From: Semisulcospira habei
Lineage: Eukaryota > Mollusca > Gastropoda > Semisulcospiridae
Reading direction: 5' to 3'
NCBI GenBank assembly: GCA_036245525.1
Contig: BTPG01000004.1
Span: 158,024,059 to 158,088,058, forward strand
Length of the DNA: 64,000 bases
Shown: piece after piece, positions 44,296 to 57,089 of the stretch
Position numbering within the stretch: the stretch's first letter is position 1
Layout: each line of letters starts with the position of its first letter
Program-made: the position numbers and the translations under genes
Notes under the pieces: generated by a model
The model's database searches: none
Told to the model about the DNA's origin: nothing
What the model saw: only the letters and a program-made list of their open reading frames with translations

Positions 44296-44740
44296 TCTCA
44301 AATTTTGGAAGTGTTACTTAACGAATATGTACCAGTTGCAGGAGGTGCATTGACCATGATAATTCAAGGGTAGTGCCAGATTAGCTTGGCGTCTGAAGGA
44401 TTGTGGGCGTATAGAGCAGTATCACGGTTTTCACAACTGGCTGGGTTGTTCCTCAAACGGAGGATTAATTGGGAGTATAGCTTTGTTATTACGCACACGA
44501 TGATTGTTCCTGCAGAATCTCCAGGTAGAACATTCCTTTAACTCTCTCAGCCCGACGGCCGTATTTCCCAAATTTTGGAGGCTTCATCTAAAGATTATGC
44601 ACCAGTTTTAGGAGATGAATCAACCATGATAATTCAAGGGCAGTGCCAGATTAGCTACCCTACCTGGCACTACCCTTGAATTGTCATGGTCGACCCATCT
44701 CGTGCTGTATTGTGTCAGGGCTGAATGGGTTAAAAAGATA
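44296..44740. repeat. Two tandem copies of a MITE with the hairpin core
   Basis: CAAATTTTGGA...GTACCAGTT...GACCATGATAATTCAAGGG (from 44299) and its diverged copy (from 44565) each lead into the CAGTGCCAG/CTGGCACTACCC hairpin; the first copy is cut after GGCGTCTGA. Right flanks contain TCAGGGCTGAATGGGTTAAA. This shows that the 70-85-bp hairpin is the centre of a larger family of about 200 bp. Confidence 0.7.
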
Positions 44741-45549
44741 ATGAACACCATAAAGAATCAGAAGTGCCCGATTAATCTTGTTTTATTAGGGAGGTGGGGT
44801 CCCAGTGCGCAAAGGCCATCGGGCCGCCGTTGGGTGGAGCACGGCCGTGCGCAGGCCGACGTCGGTTTTGTGCATTGGGGGAAGGGGGGGGGAGTGGGGA
44901 GGAGGAGAAGTGTGTGAAGACATGATCCCCCCTCACCCCGCGCCCACTTACCAAGTGCCAAAAGCGGTGCTGTGTCCCGAGATGAGAGAAGAAAAGTTTA
45001 AATAAATACAAATCTTAAGCTATAAAAGCTGTCAATAAAAAAGACACACGTTTGGAGAACGGTCACAACACACTAGTATATTTATAAAGAAAATCCACAC
45101 AAGAAACGTGCGAAGAAAGAACAATTGTAACACAAATTATTTGTACTATTTCTAAGCGTGTTTCTTTCTTTCTTAGGACTTTTTAAAATTTATGCTGACC
45201 TGATAGTCACTGTATTGGTCTGGATTTATTATTTATTGTATGACACAGTTTGGAGAAGGAGGGGGGTGGGGTGGAGTGAGGGGTCCCCCCCCACCCCCCT
45301 CCGGTGAGACACCCTCTAGATCAGCCCATGTGTTGTTGCCAAGTGGATGATGATGTGTTGGCTCTCAGATCCACGCGTCCTGTGTTGGAATGCTACTGAC
45401 GTCAATTGTTTTCTTTCCTTTCTTGCTCACAATAAATACCCGGAAGTGTTGTACAACTGACTCCGCCGTTGTTCTCCGCCACAAAATGTTGTTATTGGCA
45501 AGCTAAAAAGGTGTGAGTGGTTAAAATAGCATACTACCTTCCCAACTCA

Positions 45550-45943
45550 ATTTGACATCGGCGTTGGTTCTCCCTCGCATGTGTCCCCCACCCGGGTATG
45601 CCCTGGGGGAGTTGGGTGTGGTTATCTACTTTTTAGTTCCCAGGGTTACCCTGGTCAGCCCCACAGGGTGGGTTTCCCCTCTATTCTGGGGCATGTGTTT
45701 CTGTCTACCCATGGTCCATTCACCTGCATTTTCCTTCTTTAAACTCACCCAACTGTTTGCGCTGCCTGTAGCTCTTGATATTGGATGTGTGTTGCTAAAT
45801 GGTCTTAACTTTATTTAGCGTATTAGACCGGCTGGCGACATAAATTCAATATTCTGTTTAGTGTTTTTTTTCACAAGCAGTGCAGGCACGTCCTGAAAAA
45901 GTCTTGTTGCTGTTGGGACGTTAAGCAATGTACAACCAACCAA
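45550..45943 (+). mobile_element. Retroposon 3' end
   Basis: Ends GTTGGGACGTTAAGCAATG with (CAAC)n. A reverse-complement piece of this end (CATTGCTTAACGTCCC) is inside the LINE tail at 29.62 kb. A dispersed retroposon tail; the family is not identified. Confidence 0.5.
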
Positions 45944-46059
45944 CCTTGCCTGTGTGGACAATTTTACATTGGTGTTGGTCAACCCTTGCTTGTGTGAGTG
46001 CGGCATGCGGGAAATTGGGGTTGATCGTGATTGCTCAGGATGAGTGCATGTATATGATT

Positions 46060-48333
46060 CGTTTGATGATATTTCAAGCTCACTACATAATTATTGTATA
46101 GGATTAGAGTGGCCATATTTCAAGTTGAGTAAATGTATGGGAATAGCGTGGTGATATTTCAAGCTCAGTACATTTATATGATTAGTGTGGTGATATTTCA
46201 AAATCAGTACATGTGTAACGTGTTGGAGTCGTAGTCGTAGTATGATAAACACACCAGACGCACGCACGTGAGGTTTTTTTTAAATAAACTTCATTCAGCT
46301 GTAATCCGTCACATGTGGCTTAAGGATGTAAACAATACTGGAGTAATACTGGAGTAACAGTTCCAACAATATTTTAATTCAGCGATGCGATCTCCACACA
46401 ATGTATTTCCAAATGCACAAACACTGATACAAAGTCTCTTCTGCAAATGTCCACACTGGCGACACAAAGTTTCTCATGCAACGTACACCACCGTTACGTC
46501 TCTCACAATGTACACCACGTACCTACGATAAACTGCGTGTCTCTACCTCTGACAATGCAAGACAATGTATATACGTGCTTTCCTAGCGCCCTCTTTATAT
46601 ATACAACCACTTTCCAGAATAATCAAAAAAAGTTAAGAAAACGCAACCAATCAAAACGAAACACTTAACTGAAACTCATAAATATTAATAAAGAAAGAAT
46701 TTTCTGGAATAACTACAATAGGCTCCAAAAATTCGGCTGCTCATTTCAGCCCCAAATCCTATTGTATAACGACATCACACAATAGTATGGCCAACCGTTC
46801 ACAACCTTGCCTCTACTTTCTGGAAGCTTCACGATCTTTCATAAAAATAAAAAAATAAAAACGGCTGTTAACTTAACGCGCACAGTAAACAACTTGTTGC
46901 AAAATGTCGCCTATAATTATACCGACGTCACACATACGAGGTCACTAGACAGTGCGACCTTTCTAGAACGTTCTGGACTAAACTTAGCGTATCATAACAA
47001 AGCAAAATCCTCTCTACACGCGAACGAAAGAAAATCTTACTGAAAAGGTACGTGATTCGTAACCATGATAGCTTAAATAAATAACGGATCGTTTCCTACG
47101 ATTAACACTAGCATGCTCTAACAGGACAACACAACCATAATTGTAACAACATGTATAGGATTAGTGTGGTGATATTTCAAACTCAGTACATGTATAAGAT
47201 TTGTGTGGTGATATTTTAAGTTGTGTACAACTATAGAATTAGTGTGGCGATATTTCAATCACAGTACATGTATACTGTATCACTACATGATTAAAGTGGC
47301 GATATTTCAAGTTGAGTACATGTATGGGATTATTGTGGTGATATTTCACGCTCAGTACATTTATAGGATTAGTGTAGTGATATTTCAAGCTCAGTACATG
47401 TAAAGGATTAGTGTGGTGCTATTTCAAGCTCAGGACATGTATAGGATTAGTGTGGTGATATTTCAAACTCACTACATGTATAGGATTAGTGTGGTGATAT
47501 TTCAAGCTCAGTACATGTATAGGATTAATATGGTGATATTTCAAGCTCAGTATATATGTAGAAGATTAGTGTGGTGATATTTCAAGCTCAGTACATGTAC
47601 AGGATTAGGGTGGTGATATTTCAAACTCACTACATGTATAGGATTAGTCTGGTTATATTTCAAGCTCAGTACATGTATATGATTAGTGTGGTGATATTTC
47701 AAGCTTAGGACATGTATATGATAGGTGATATTTCAAGCTCAGTACATGTATAGGATTAGTGTGGTAATATTTCAAACTCACTACATGTATAGGAGTAGTG
47801 TGGTGATATTTCAAGCTCAGTACATGTATAGGATTAGTGTGGTGATATTTCAAACTCACTACATGTATAGGATTAGTGTGGTGATAGTTCAAGCACAGTA
47901 CATGTATATCATTAGTGTGGTGATATTTCAAAATCACTGCATGTATAGGATTAGTGTGGTGATATTTCAAGCTAAGTAGATTTATAGGATTAGTGTGTGA
48001 TATTTCAAACTCACTACATGTAATGGATTAGTGTGGTGATATTTCAAGCTCAGTACATGTATACGATTAGTGTGGTTATATTTCAAACTCACTACATCTA
48101 TAGGATTACTGTCGTGATATTTCAAGCACAGTAATTGTATATCATTAGTGTGGTGATATTTCAAAATCACTACATGTATAGGATTAGTGTGGTGATATTT
48201 CAAGCTAAGTAGATTTATAGGATAAGTGTGGTGATATATCAAACTCACTACATGTATAGGATTAGTGTGGTGATATTTCAAGCTCAGTACATGTACAGGA
48301 TTAGTGTGGTGATATTTCAAGCTCAATACATGT
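46060..48333. repeat. 39-bp satellite, split by a solo LTR
   Basis: Units of TACATGTATAGGATTAGTG plus TGGTGATATTTCAAGCTCAG repeat about 4 times before 46213 and about 30 times from 47149 to 48333. Since 39 is 13 codons, long repetitive ORFs appear on both strands. Two-state sites (AGCTCAG/AACTCAC) alternate, hinting at a dimeric higher-order unit. Two more units lie at 49602-49678 and two at 62275-62365. Confidence 0.95.
46214..47148 (-). mobile_element. Solo LTR of the Ty3/gypsy-type element, minus strand
   Basis: The reverse complement aligns with the LTRs at 24 and 27 kb, including CACATGTGGCTTAAGG, AACAATATTTTAATTCAGCG and GGTACGTGATTCGTAACC. It ends TGTAAC/GTAACA and is flanked by the 5-bp duplication ACATG (46209-46213 and 47149-47153). 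A single LTR implies recombination between the two LTRs of a former full element. Confidence 0.9.
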
Positions 48334-49601
48334 TGTAACGCACGCAGACTTGCCCACAGCCGTACACACAGACTCTCGCACAACAGACGCCACTGACTCA
48401 GACGGGCGCGGTAAAACTCAACACACGGGCTCCCTTTCTAAAGTGACTTTTATACAAGATAAATATACAAAAAAACGCTCACAACTATCAAGCTATATAC
48501 ATCACTCGTTTCCCCACCCCAGCATCCACATCACATACACATCACACACTATCTCGGCCAGGCTAGGCTTTAGTTTCACACTGTCTCCAACCTGTTTGAT
48601 GTTATTGCCTGGTTACGTTGGTCCTTCTCACGTCTAGGCGTGAAAGTCCTTCGTTGTACGCTTCTTCCTGCCGACCTGTCTCTTTGGCACGGACGTCCTC
48701 GTACTCGTACTGTAGCGCAGTTCTCGCTTTGACTCGGGTGTCTCGGTCCCGGTCGCTTCACTCTCTGAGTGACGAGCTGGAGGGGTGATGACCTCACGTT
48801 AGGTCTGGTGACTCGACGTCTCGGCGTCCGTCGCTCCCTCTTTACAAGCACTCTGAATACGACAACAAAAGTCCCAACGTAACACTTGCTAAACACACAA
48901 CATATTGGATCAATGAGAAACGTCACTTAACCTGGCCGATACAAATAACTCACACGTTCATTCACACACACACACGTGCTTCATAAACTGTCTACTTCCG
49001 TAACACCCCCATATCTCTGTCACTATCTTGAAACAGACTACAGCCTAACACTCTTGCTATACACTACTCTATACACTGGAAAAGACTATGCTTAACCAAC
49101 CACGTACTATCTTCATAGCGGCTTAGACATACACACCTCACATTCCTTTAGTTATCTATCGCAACAACTGTATACAAAAACACCGGTTACTTCACTGAAT
49201 TCGAAACCAACATAACTAAACCAAACCGGTCAAAACTATACAAGCAAATTACTCTTAGCAACGCATACTGTCTTTAACTAAGCAACTATCAATACTACAT
49301 ATATAGAAACATACCTGAAATCTAGGCTTCAGAGTCTTGGAATACGGGCTAGGTATATCAAACACATCCGTTTCATACAACAAGACAGCCCGTACTACCG
49401 ATCTACTGCTCTGCCAGACTGACTTTTGCCTAGAACTCACTATAACAGTACTCACCAAAACTCCGTGCTAACCATGTCTTACAGATTTCACGTGGAGCCT
49501 CATGCCACCCGGACTATCGGCACAAACAAACCGTTAACAAAAACCGTACCGTACTAACCCTAATGTATGAGCACTATGCACGAGCATAGAGCTTCATCAC
49601 A
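48334..49601. mobile_element. Solo LTR-like insertion of a second family, 1268 bp
   Basis: Interrupts the 39-bp satellite exactly; flanking satellite sequence continues across it. It begins TGTAACGCACGC, ends CATCACA (TG...CA) and has a 5-bp duplication CATGT (48329-48333, 49602-49606). It has no real ORF. The features fit a solo LTR of a different Ty3/gypsy-like family; orientation is unclear. Confidence 0.65.
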
Positions 49602-50059
49602 CATGTATAGGATTAGTGTCGTGATATATCAAGCTCACTACATGTATAGGATTAGTGTCGTTATATTTCAAGCTCAGCAGGGGAGGAGCCCCTATTATGA
49701 AACTTTGCTTATTATGAAACACCTTGCTCCCGGAGAAACGGAAAAACTTTTCCAAATTCCGCCTGTGCAGTAATATAGAGCTTCTTAAGTGATCCTTATT
49801 TCTGGTACAAGAATGTCAGGCGTGATGAAAACGATCACACGCCAAGAAAATGTGATTTTGGACCCTTCTGCGTCTATTCTTTTGCCATTTTGAAATATCT
49901 ATATCAGCATTCAGTTTTGTGGGTTTTTTTAAATAGCTACTCTTGTCATGAAGAGCAATCTTCAGACATCAGATAATCAGCGGCAATCGTTTTGGTTCTC
50001 TTTGTGTTGTTTTGGAGGCATGCACTTTCCTGGAGAGGTATCTTGTTCCTATTATGAAA

Positions 50060-52885
50060 CACAAAGAGCACCTAATATGAAACGTGTTTCAAAATTAGAA
50101 CAGTGTTTTATATAAGGAGTGGTGTTTTGTCTAGCGTATATATCGGAAACCATCCAGCCAGTTTGTTCCAAATTTCATATGCTGATACTTTTTCTCAATA
50201 CAGGGTATCCCACACTACGATCATGTCACTTTGGTCAAGGTCAAGGTCACACCGGCTATATTTATTATGTATGCCATTGTCCAGGCAATGTAGCTGTAAA
50301 CACCAAAACGATGTGATCCGAATGGCAAATTGTGATTTTTGTGACGACACAGAGTGTTGCACACCCGAATCTGTTCACTGCTAGGCAATATCTCAATAAC
50401 CATTGGGCCTATTCAATCCAAATTTTAGATTATAGTATTTTACCATATCACACTTTGCCATCAATCTTAACTGTGTCTCTACCTCAAGGTCAAGGTCATA
50501 GTTGCCATATCTTTCTTGCAGATTATTCAGTAGAGAATACCTCTGAAACCGCTGTATTGATTTGCTCTGAACTTTTAGGAAAAGATGCCTTACCCTCATA
50601 GGTGATGTTTTTAACAGAATGACTTCACGGCCTGTAAGGTGAAGGTCTCAATAGAATTCATCTGCAAGACACATAGATCTTCATGAGCCTCGCACGATCG
50701 CGGGGTCTCATGGCGATTTTAGCTCTTGCTGACACAACTGACATATATTTATTTGACGTTTGGGTTTCTTGGAACTGATTTAGGAAAGATTTCAGAACAA
50801 TATTTGCATCTAATGGTAGTGAAGAAAACAAAAAAGATATGTCATAAACCAGGTTTATGTCGCTACATCACTTCAAGATGATGTGCACAGTTGTCAGGAA
50901 TGCTTTCAGACACTAGACAAAAAATGGCGAATTTCTGTCTGCGGGGAAGGGGGGCGGGGAGGGGGGGGGGGTGCGGGGGGGGGGGGGGGGGGCTAAATAG
51001 TTGTTCCAAAAGCAAACCTTGTTGGCTAAGGTGTGAGGTGACAGCAAATGTGAAACAGTATAAATGTGGTCACCAATCGTCCATGCAGCCGCTCTTCAGC
51101 CGTCGTGTGTGTATGCGTGCGTTTGTATAAGGCAAATTATTAGGGACTATAACATTCACAGACTTTAAACTCGACACAATTGTAGTTTACAAGAACAACT
51201 TTACCTAATATTTCACCTGTTGAAAAACTTAAGGTCATCCCAGGTCCATGTGTTTGTAAAGATTAGTCATTTTTTTGCACACACATTTTTTAAAAGTTAA
51301 CTTTGGGAGCAAAAGTTTGAAAGTACGTAAGTATGCATTTTATACCATGAATACTATTGCAAATGACCTTTCTTTAAGCTATAGGGCAGTTAAAAAAAAA
51401 ATAAAAAGAGCTTGCGGGAGATTTTGTAGACCTTTTCGTGGAAATTCTTCCTGTCGGTGGAGTCACAGTTGCTGAGAATGTGAAGAGGGTGAGGACCTAC
51501 AAATGAGTCACTTGTTGACTATCAAACGAGGGGCGGGTGGTGCTGGTGTTAGTGCGGGTTGGAGGTCGCGGAAAGGGGGAGAGAGGTCTTCTCCAATGGG
51601 CAAAAAGTGTGTGTGTGGGGGGGGGGGGGGAGGGGGGGGAATGGAAAATAATACATTAAAAAATACCCTGGGAGCCGTGTGCACCTTGGAACATTCCTCT
51701 CCCCCTGAATTTGCTTCTGAATGTGTACATAAACATGTGTGGATAATGCTGGCTTGTATCAAGTTTTACTTCTGAGGTGGAAAAACTAAATACAGTAGCT
51801 TTTATTCACCGATAGATAGAACATTTTCAACACACTTGCTGACATGCCTGCCCTTTGACCTTTGGAGGAAGCCAATAAATTACTATGCATAGACAGTTTA
51901 ACCCCTAGCAAAACATTTCCACTGGGGTCTTATTGCAAAGTTTACGTCCGAACTACCTGTAATAACAACAATCTAAAATAAAAGCCTTCTTACTTATCGT
52001 GACCTTTGACCTTAACGAGAGGTTAACTTAGTAGAGCTGCAAACAAACGTTGTATCATTAGTTTTCTTTTGGCAAGTTTTAAAATAAGATTATAACTATT
52101 TTCTTTAAAAATCGACCGTTTATTGACCTTTGTAACCTTGATCTTTCATGGAGGTCAGCACAAGTGACAATCATAGCTAATAGAGACATTTAGATCCCAC
52201 TACAAACGTCTTTCGTTTCGTTTCGTAGGGATCGTTTCCGGCTTGTACGAAGTCGCAACGAAAGACCCGTGTGTAGTTGCTGAAAGCGGTTTAGTCGAAG
52301 TTCGGAGCGTTTTGCGCAAGGAAGACAACCTTTCGTTTTGAACTCGTTTCAGGACTCTTGCCGGTCAGAAACAACTTTCCTGTTTCCCAGCTGTTTCCTC
52401 GGAGCGCGCGGAATTTAAGGTACGCATACATATTCTTTTTAAACTTTGTTCGAATACTGCGTTTGATCCGCTGGTGGGCCGAAATGAGTGAGGTTTTCCA
52501 CATTCCCATCAAGTCAAAGCCTGGTATTAGTGGTAACGAGGCAAAATGAAAGATTTTTTGTTGTGCACTCAGATTGCTGCGTCTGTCTACTTTCATGAAT
52601 AATCATCTTGTGCATGTTCATAAATGAGAGCTTATTGGTGTGAAAGGTCAGAAAGCAGACACAACATCATGCACATGGTATCCGAACAATACATTTTTTT
52701 TACTGCATATATATTATAATTATTTAAAATTGATCTGTATATGCGGGGAAGCAAGATTATGATTTTATGAAAGAGCATACTTGATTATCGGAACAGGGAC
52801 AAAACACAGATGTGTTGGATTTATTCTCACATACATAAACTACAATTGTGTGCATTTTCTTTGAATAAATACTGTTTAATTGCAG
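50060..52885. other. No gene recognised; nuclear-receptor-like motifs and G-runs
   Basis: Contains TCAAGGTCAAGGTCA near 50235 and 50484, TGACCTTTGACCT at 52000, and G-runs at about 50940-50992 and 51616-51640. CGTTTCGTTTCGTAGGG near 52216 may be part of a transposon end. No domain-bearing ORF. Confidence 0.45.
52000..52012 (-). promoter_or_regulatory. Perfect DR1 nuclear-receptor-type motif
   Basis: TGACCTTTGACCT is the reverse complement of AGGTCAAAGGTCA, the DR1 consensus for RXR/HNF4/COUP-type receptors. A second perfect copy is at 61681-61693. Binding is untested. Confidence 0.4.
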
Positions 52886-54065
52886 GTCGGAGATAGAGGT
52901 TCCTGCCCTCACTGACGAACAGAGAGTTCTGGATGAAATCTTGCTACTAAAGGAAGAAGCTGAGTGGTGTAAAAAAGTAAAGGTGGAGCACAGAAAAGCC
53001 GGAGTGAAGGCAGATTCTGCAGCTGAGATCCCAGATGCTGCTATGCGTCAATCGTGCGCAGGTACTTTTTTTCCTATCTGTGATACAAAATTCAGTCACG
53101 ATTTAGTTATTGTTTAGTGAATGGACAAGTATGTAACATCCACCTAAGGGACAGGACAGATACAGCTGGTTTAGGTGACTGACCATCATATCAAAGGTCT
53201 CCGTGTTTGGCTGCAATAGACCAAGTGCCTACAATGTTTGTTTTGGCAATAATTGCTTAGCAAATAAAAAACAAACATAGCACTAATATCAGTATTACTA
53301 ATCAAACTGTGCCTTTTGTGTAGTTTTGTATCCTCTGAATCCGTTCCAGATGTTCTAATCCAAGGATAACTGTGTGTAATTCATCATTTGCTTAAATCCC
53401 ATACCTTTATTTCCACTCTGAGGATAACTATTTTTGGTTTTCGCACCACTGTACAGTATTAGGAATTTGTGCAATTTGTGAAAGTGTCGTAGAGTGTACC
53501 TTTTAATTCTGTGTCGCTGTTCCAATATTCCATTGTAGACAGGACAGATACAGCCCCTTTAGGTGAATAACCATCATATCACAGATCTGTGTGTTTGGAT
53601 GCAATAGACCAAGTGGCTACTAAGAACAAAGGGTGGCAGTTACAGCAATGTGTCAATTGCTATTTTAATTGTCCATGTACAACGTCAAAGTCAGTCAATA
53701 CGGCATCTATGTGTCTTCTCGTCATGTGAGACAGCATGTCGTCCTCAAGGTTCAGCTGAATATCTTATTCGATTTTCTTGTTTAATGTAAAACAGTTCCA
53801 CCAGCTGCCACTAGGCACCCAGCTGCCACTACCCCCCCCCCCCCCCCCCGCCCCCAGCGCTGATAAAACTGCTTCCACCTCACCTCAGAGACTTGCCCTG
53901 CGAACGAAGGAAATTGAGGAAAGGCGGGTGGAGAGGAAGCTGAAGAAGCGGCGTCTCGAGCTGGAGGAGAAGCGATTTGAAGAGGAGAAGAACCAGAGAG
54001 GATGAGAGAAAGCTGCGTAGGCTTCAAGTGGACAATCAAACTAAACTGATGCAGCAGATGCTGTA
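52886..54065 (+). pseudogene. Myb/SANT-like transposon protein, two exon-like pieces
   Basis: Piece one (52886-53061) has an acceptor TTAATTGCAG and a donor GCAG/GTACTT and reads TDEQRVLDEILLLKEEAEW and HRKAGVKADSAAEI. Piece two (from 53796, acceptor AAAACAG) has a poly-C/Pro tract, RTKEIEERRVERKLKKRRLE and ELEEKRFEEEK, then a frame change and a stop near 54065. A short Myb/MADF-type region followed by a Glu/Arg/Lys coiled coil is typical of the DNA-binding partner protein of PIF/Harbinger elements. The frameshift and poly-C slippage suggest decay. Pairs with the transposase at 57.9-58.9 kb. Confidence 0.5.
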
Positions 54066-55870
54066 GGCACTGATTGCTGCGAAAAAAAAGTGGCAAATTA
54101 TTTGTTCGTAGTAATCATGCTAGTTGCATTTTGACTACTTCTCAATATTCTTCATTTGAACACTTTTTATTTTGATGCTCAGTTTCAAGTCGCCTGCTTT
54201 CTTGGGTCGTTCCTTGTTGTCAGTTATATATTACAAGCTAAGCATTATGTGCCATTTCTTACAGAAGCTTTGTACCTTTGAATCCACTGTGCTACACAAG
54301 ATTGTCTGATCCTGGAATAACTCTTTCATATTGCCATTCCCTGCAACAAGCTTTTACCTTTCGATTCCACTCAGATTTTCTAATCAGGAAAAAAAATGAG
54401 TTTTGTTTTATATAGCACTAAATTAGTATCAGTGTTACTAATCAAACTGTGCTTTTTGTGCAGTTTTCTATCCTCTGAATCCGTTCTAGATGTTTTAATC
54501 CAAAGATAACTATGTAATTCATCATTTGTGTAAATCCCTTACCTTCATTTTCGCACTGGGGATAACTATTTTTGGTTTTCGCATCACTGTACAGTATTAG
54601 GACTTTGTGCAAATAGTAAAAGTGCCATAGAGTGTACCTTTTAATTCTGCGTCACTGTTCCAAGGTTCCATTGTAGTGTACAGTTCATGAATGTTTATTT
54701 TGGCAATAACTGCTTAGCCAATTAAAAAATAAAACACCATAGCACTAATATCAGTATTACTAATTAAATTGTGCCTTTTGTGCAGTTTTGTATCCACTGA
54801 ATCTGTTCCATAATGTTCTAATCCAAAGATAACTGTATGCAATTCATCATTTGTATAATCCCTTACCTTTATTTCTACTCTGGGGATAACTATTTTTGGT
54901 TGTCACACCACTGTACAGTATTAGGAATAATGATGTTCAATTTGTGAAAGAGTCGTAATTCTGCCTCACTGTTTCAAGGTTCCATTGTAGTGTACAGTTC
55001 ATGAATGTTTATTTTGTCAGTAAATGCTTAGCCAATAAACTCATTACTGATTATAAAATTGTTTGATGGTAAAGTAATAGTGATTCTCAGTTGTCTTCAT
55101 ACCAGTTCGACTAGACCACCTGAAGACACATCTAGCTTTACCCTCGCTTGTGTGCTCTGCACAACAAGATGCACTTAAAAAGACATGACGGAACAAATGC
55201 AAAGAAAACAGATTACATATTCAGATGCTGAATTGTTCCAAATCCATTGTGCAAGTTTGCAAAGCTTTTATTCTTAAATTATGTCTGTTACTGTCACTAG
55301 TTTTAACTGATATAGTTTTGACATGCTGTTTCAAGTGCATTTAACTGTTCATGCAGAGCAGTATAAACAGTTTTGTACAGCACAGGTATGTCCTGTACAT
55401 CTGTCTTCCTAATAGGACATTCCTGGAAGTGCACTGCCACAAGCTAAGCACTGTGTTCCCTTTCCTACTGAAACTTTGTACCTTACGAATCCACTTTGCC
55501 TCGTAAGATTTTCTGATCCAAGGCATACTTTCATATTGCCATCCCCTGTGAAAGCTTGTACCTCTCGATTCCACTCAGACTTTTTAATCAGGAAAAACTG
55601 AGTTTTGTTTTACAATAGCACCAAAATCAGTATTACTAATCAAACTGTCTTTTGTGCAGTTTTTTATCCTCTGAATCCGATCCAATGATTTATAATTGTA
55701 TATAATTCATCATTTGTGTAAATCCCTTCCCTTTATTTTAGCTCTGGGGATAACTATATTTGGTTTTCACACCACTGTGCAGTATTACGAATTTGTGCAA
55801 ATTAAAAGAAAGTCCTCTGTATCATTTAAATTCTGCGTCATTGTTCCATTGTTGTGTACAGTACATTTAG
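53260..55870. repeat. Four dispersed copies of a block of about 300 bp
   Basis: Blocks near 53270-53545, 54405-54705, 54735-55020 and 55615-55870 share TATCAGTATTACTAATCAAA, TGTGCAGTTTT, ATCCTCTGAATCCG, GGGGATAACTATTTTTGG and CACTGTACAGTATTAG, each somewhat diverged. Spacers share AATCCACT and CATATTGCCAT sequences, so a longer unit of about 700 bp was also duplicated. Not coding. Confidence 0.8.
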
Positions 55871-56304
55871 CAAATAAACTCATCACCGATTATAAAATTG
55901 TTTTCTTGTTTGATGGTAAAGAGAATCTGATGCAGAATTGCTCCAAACCCTTGGTGCAAATTTGCAATGCATTTATGCTGAAATTGTCATTGTTGCATTG
56001 TACTTCTAGACACGTCCTAGTTTTGACATGCTGTTGCAAGTACATAACTGTTCAAGCAGAGCAGTATAGACAGTTTTGTACAGCACAGGTATGTCATGCA
56101 CACGTGTCTTCCTCATACTAATAGGACATTCCTGGCAGTACAATGCAATAAGTCGACAGGTAAAGCCACAGACACCACACAGTTTGTAGCCCTGCTGCCG
56201 CAAGCTGGAATCCTGACAACAATGATCAACACACATTGTCATAACCCCACAGTTGAGGCGCCACTCAATGACGATGTACCATCTGCACGAGACTGATCAA
56301 CCAT

Positions 56305-56375
56305 CTTAATCAAGTGTGTGTGCCAAGCTGATCTGGTACTCCCCTTGAATTATGGTTGATCCATCTCCTACTATA
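56305..56375. repeat. Palindromic hairpin repeat, diverged copy
   Basis: CAACCATCTTAATCAAG and CCCTTGAATTATGGTTG are arms around CCAAGCTGATCTGGTA. The oldest-looking member of the family at 3.0, 37.2, 41.0 and 44.6 kb. Confidence 0.65.
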
Positions 56376-56444
56376 GACTAATAGTGCATTGGGGTTGAAT
56401 ATATTATGTGGGGAAAATCACACAAAATGGCATAAGGTTTTAGA

Positions 56445-57033
56445 CCACACCGGAGTTACAGTTTCAATAATATTTTATTGCAGCGAAGCAATCTCCACAC
56501 AATGCATCCACAAATGCACCAGCACTGTGTGATACACTGTCTCCTCTACAATGCATGAACACTTTTGACACTGCATCTCTCATACAATGTACACACCTAC
56601 TTCCTAACACGGTCTTTTATACTATTATAAATTTTCAGAATAATCCAGCCAATTTGTACAACTCGACCAATCAGAAAAGAAAACGTAACCAAAACTCAAT
56701 ATTCATGAAACAAAAAATACACTAGAATGACCTCCGAAATTCCACTACTATTTAGGCGTTTTTGAGACAATGTTACGAAATGTCAAACTTTGAAGTCATA
56801 TCTGAGGTCACTAGAAAAATCGCAAAACTGCTCTAACCTTCCAGTCTAATTTAGGCCAAACTACGAATGACAACAAAAATTGATTGCAATTCTCTGTTAA
56901 AAAAAAAATGAATCCTATTACAAAGGTACGTAATTCTTATCCAAAATAACTCATATGAATATCGGATCTTTCCAATGATTAACACATACATGCTCTCAAA
57001 GAATAACACGACCACAAACGTAAAAATGTCAAA
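56445..57033 (-). mobile_element. Old solo LTR, minus strand
   Basis: Diverged relative of the LTRs at 24, 27 and 46 kb: GGAGTTACAGTTTCAATAAT, GCAATCTCCACACAATG, CAAAGGTACGTAATTC and GATTAACAC occur in the same order. Ends are eroded and no target duplication is evident. Confidence 0.7.
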
Positions 57034-57089
57034 CACTAGTATACTCCTCCACAGTGTGTGGATCCATGCCAAAGAATTGGTTAAAGCAT

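Noticed and set aside
44681..45011. ORFs on both strands near 44.8-45.0 kb
   Set aside because: No domain, no splice agreement with the host gene exons, and G-rich composition explains them.
47149..48333. CRISPR-like array of about 39-bp repeats
   Set aside because: Repeats are contiguous with no unique spacers, in eukaryotic DNA; it is a satellite. The 83-bp array at 1.8-2.9 kb is rejected for the same reason.
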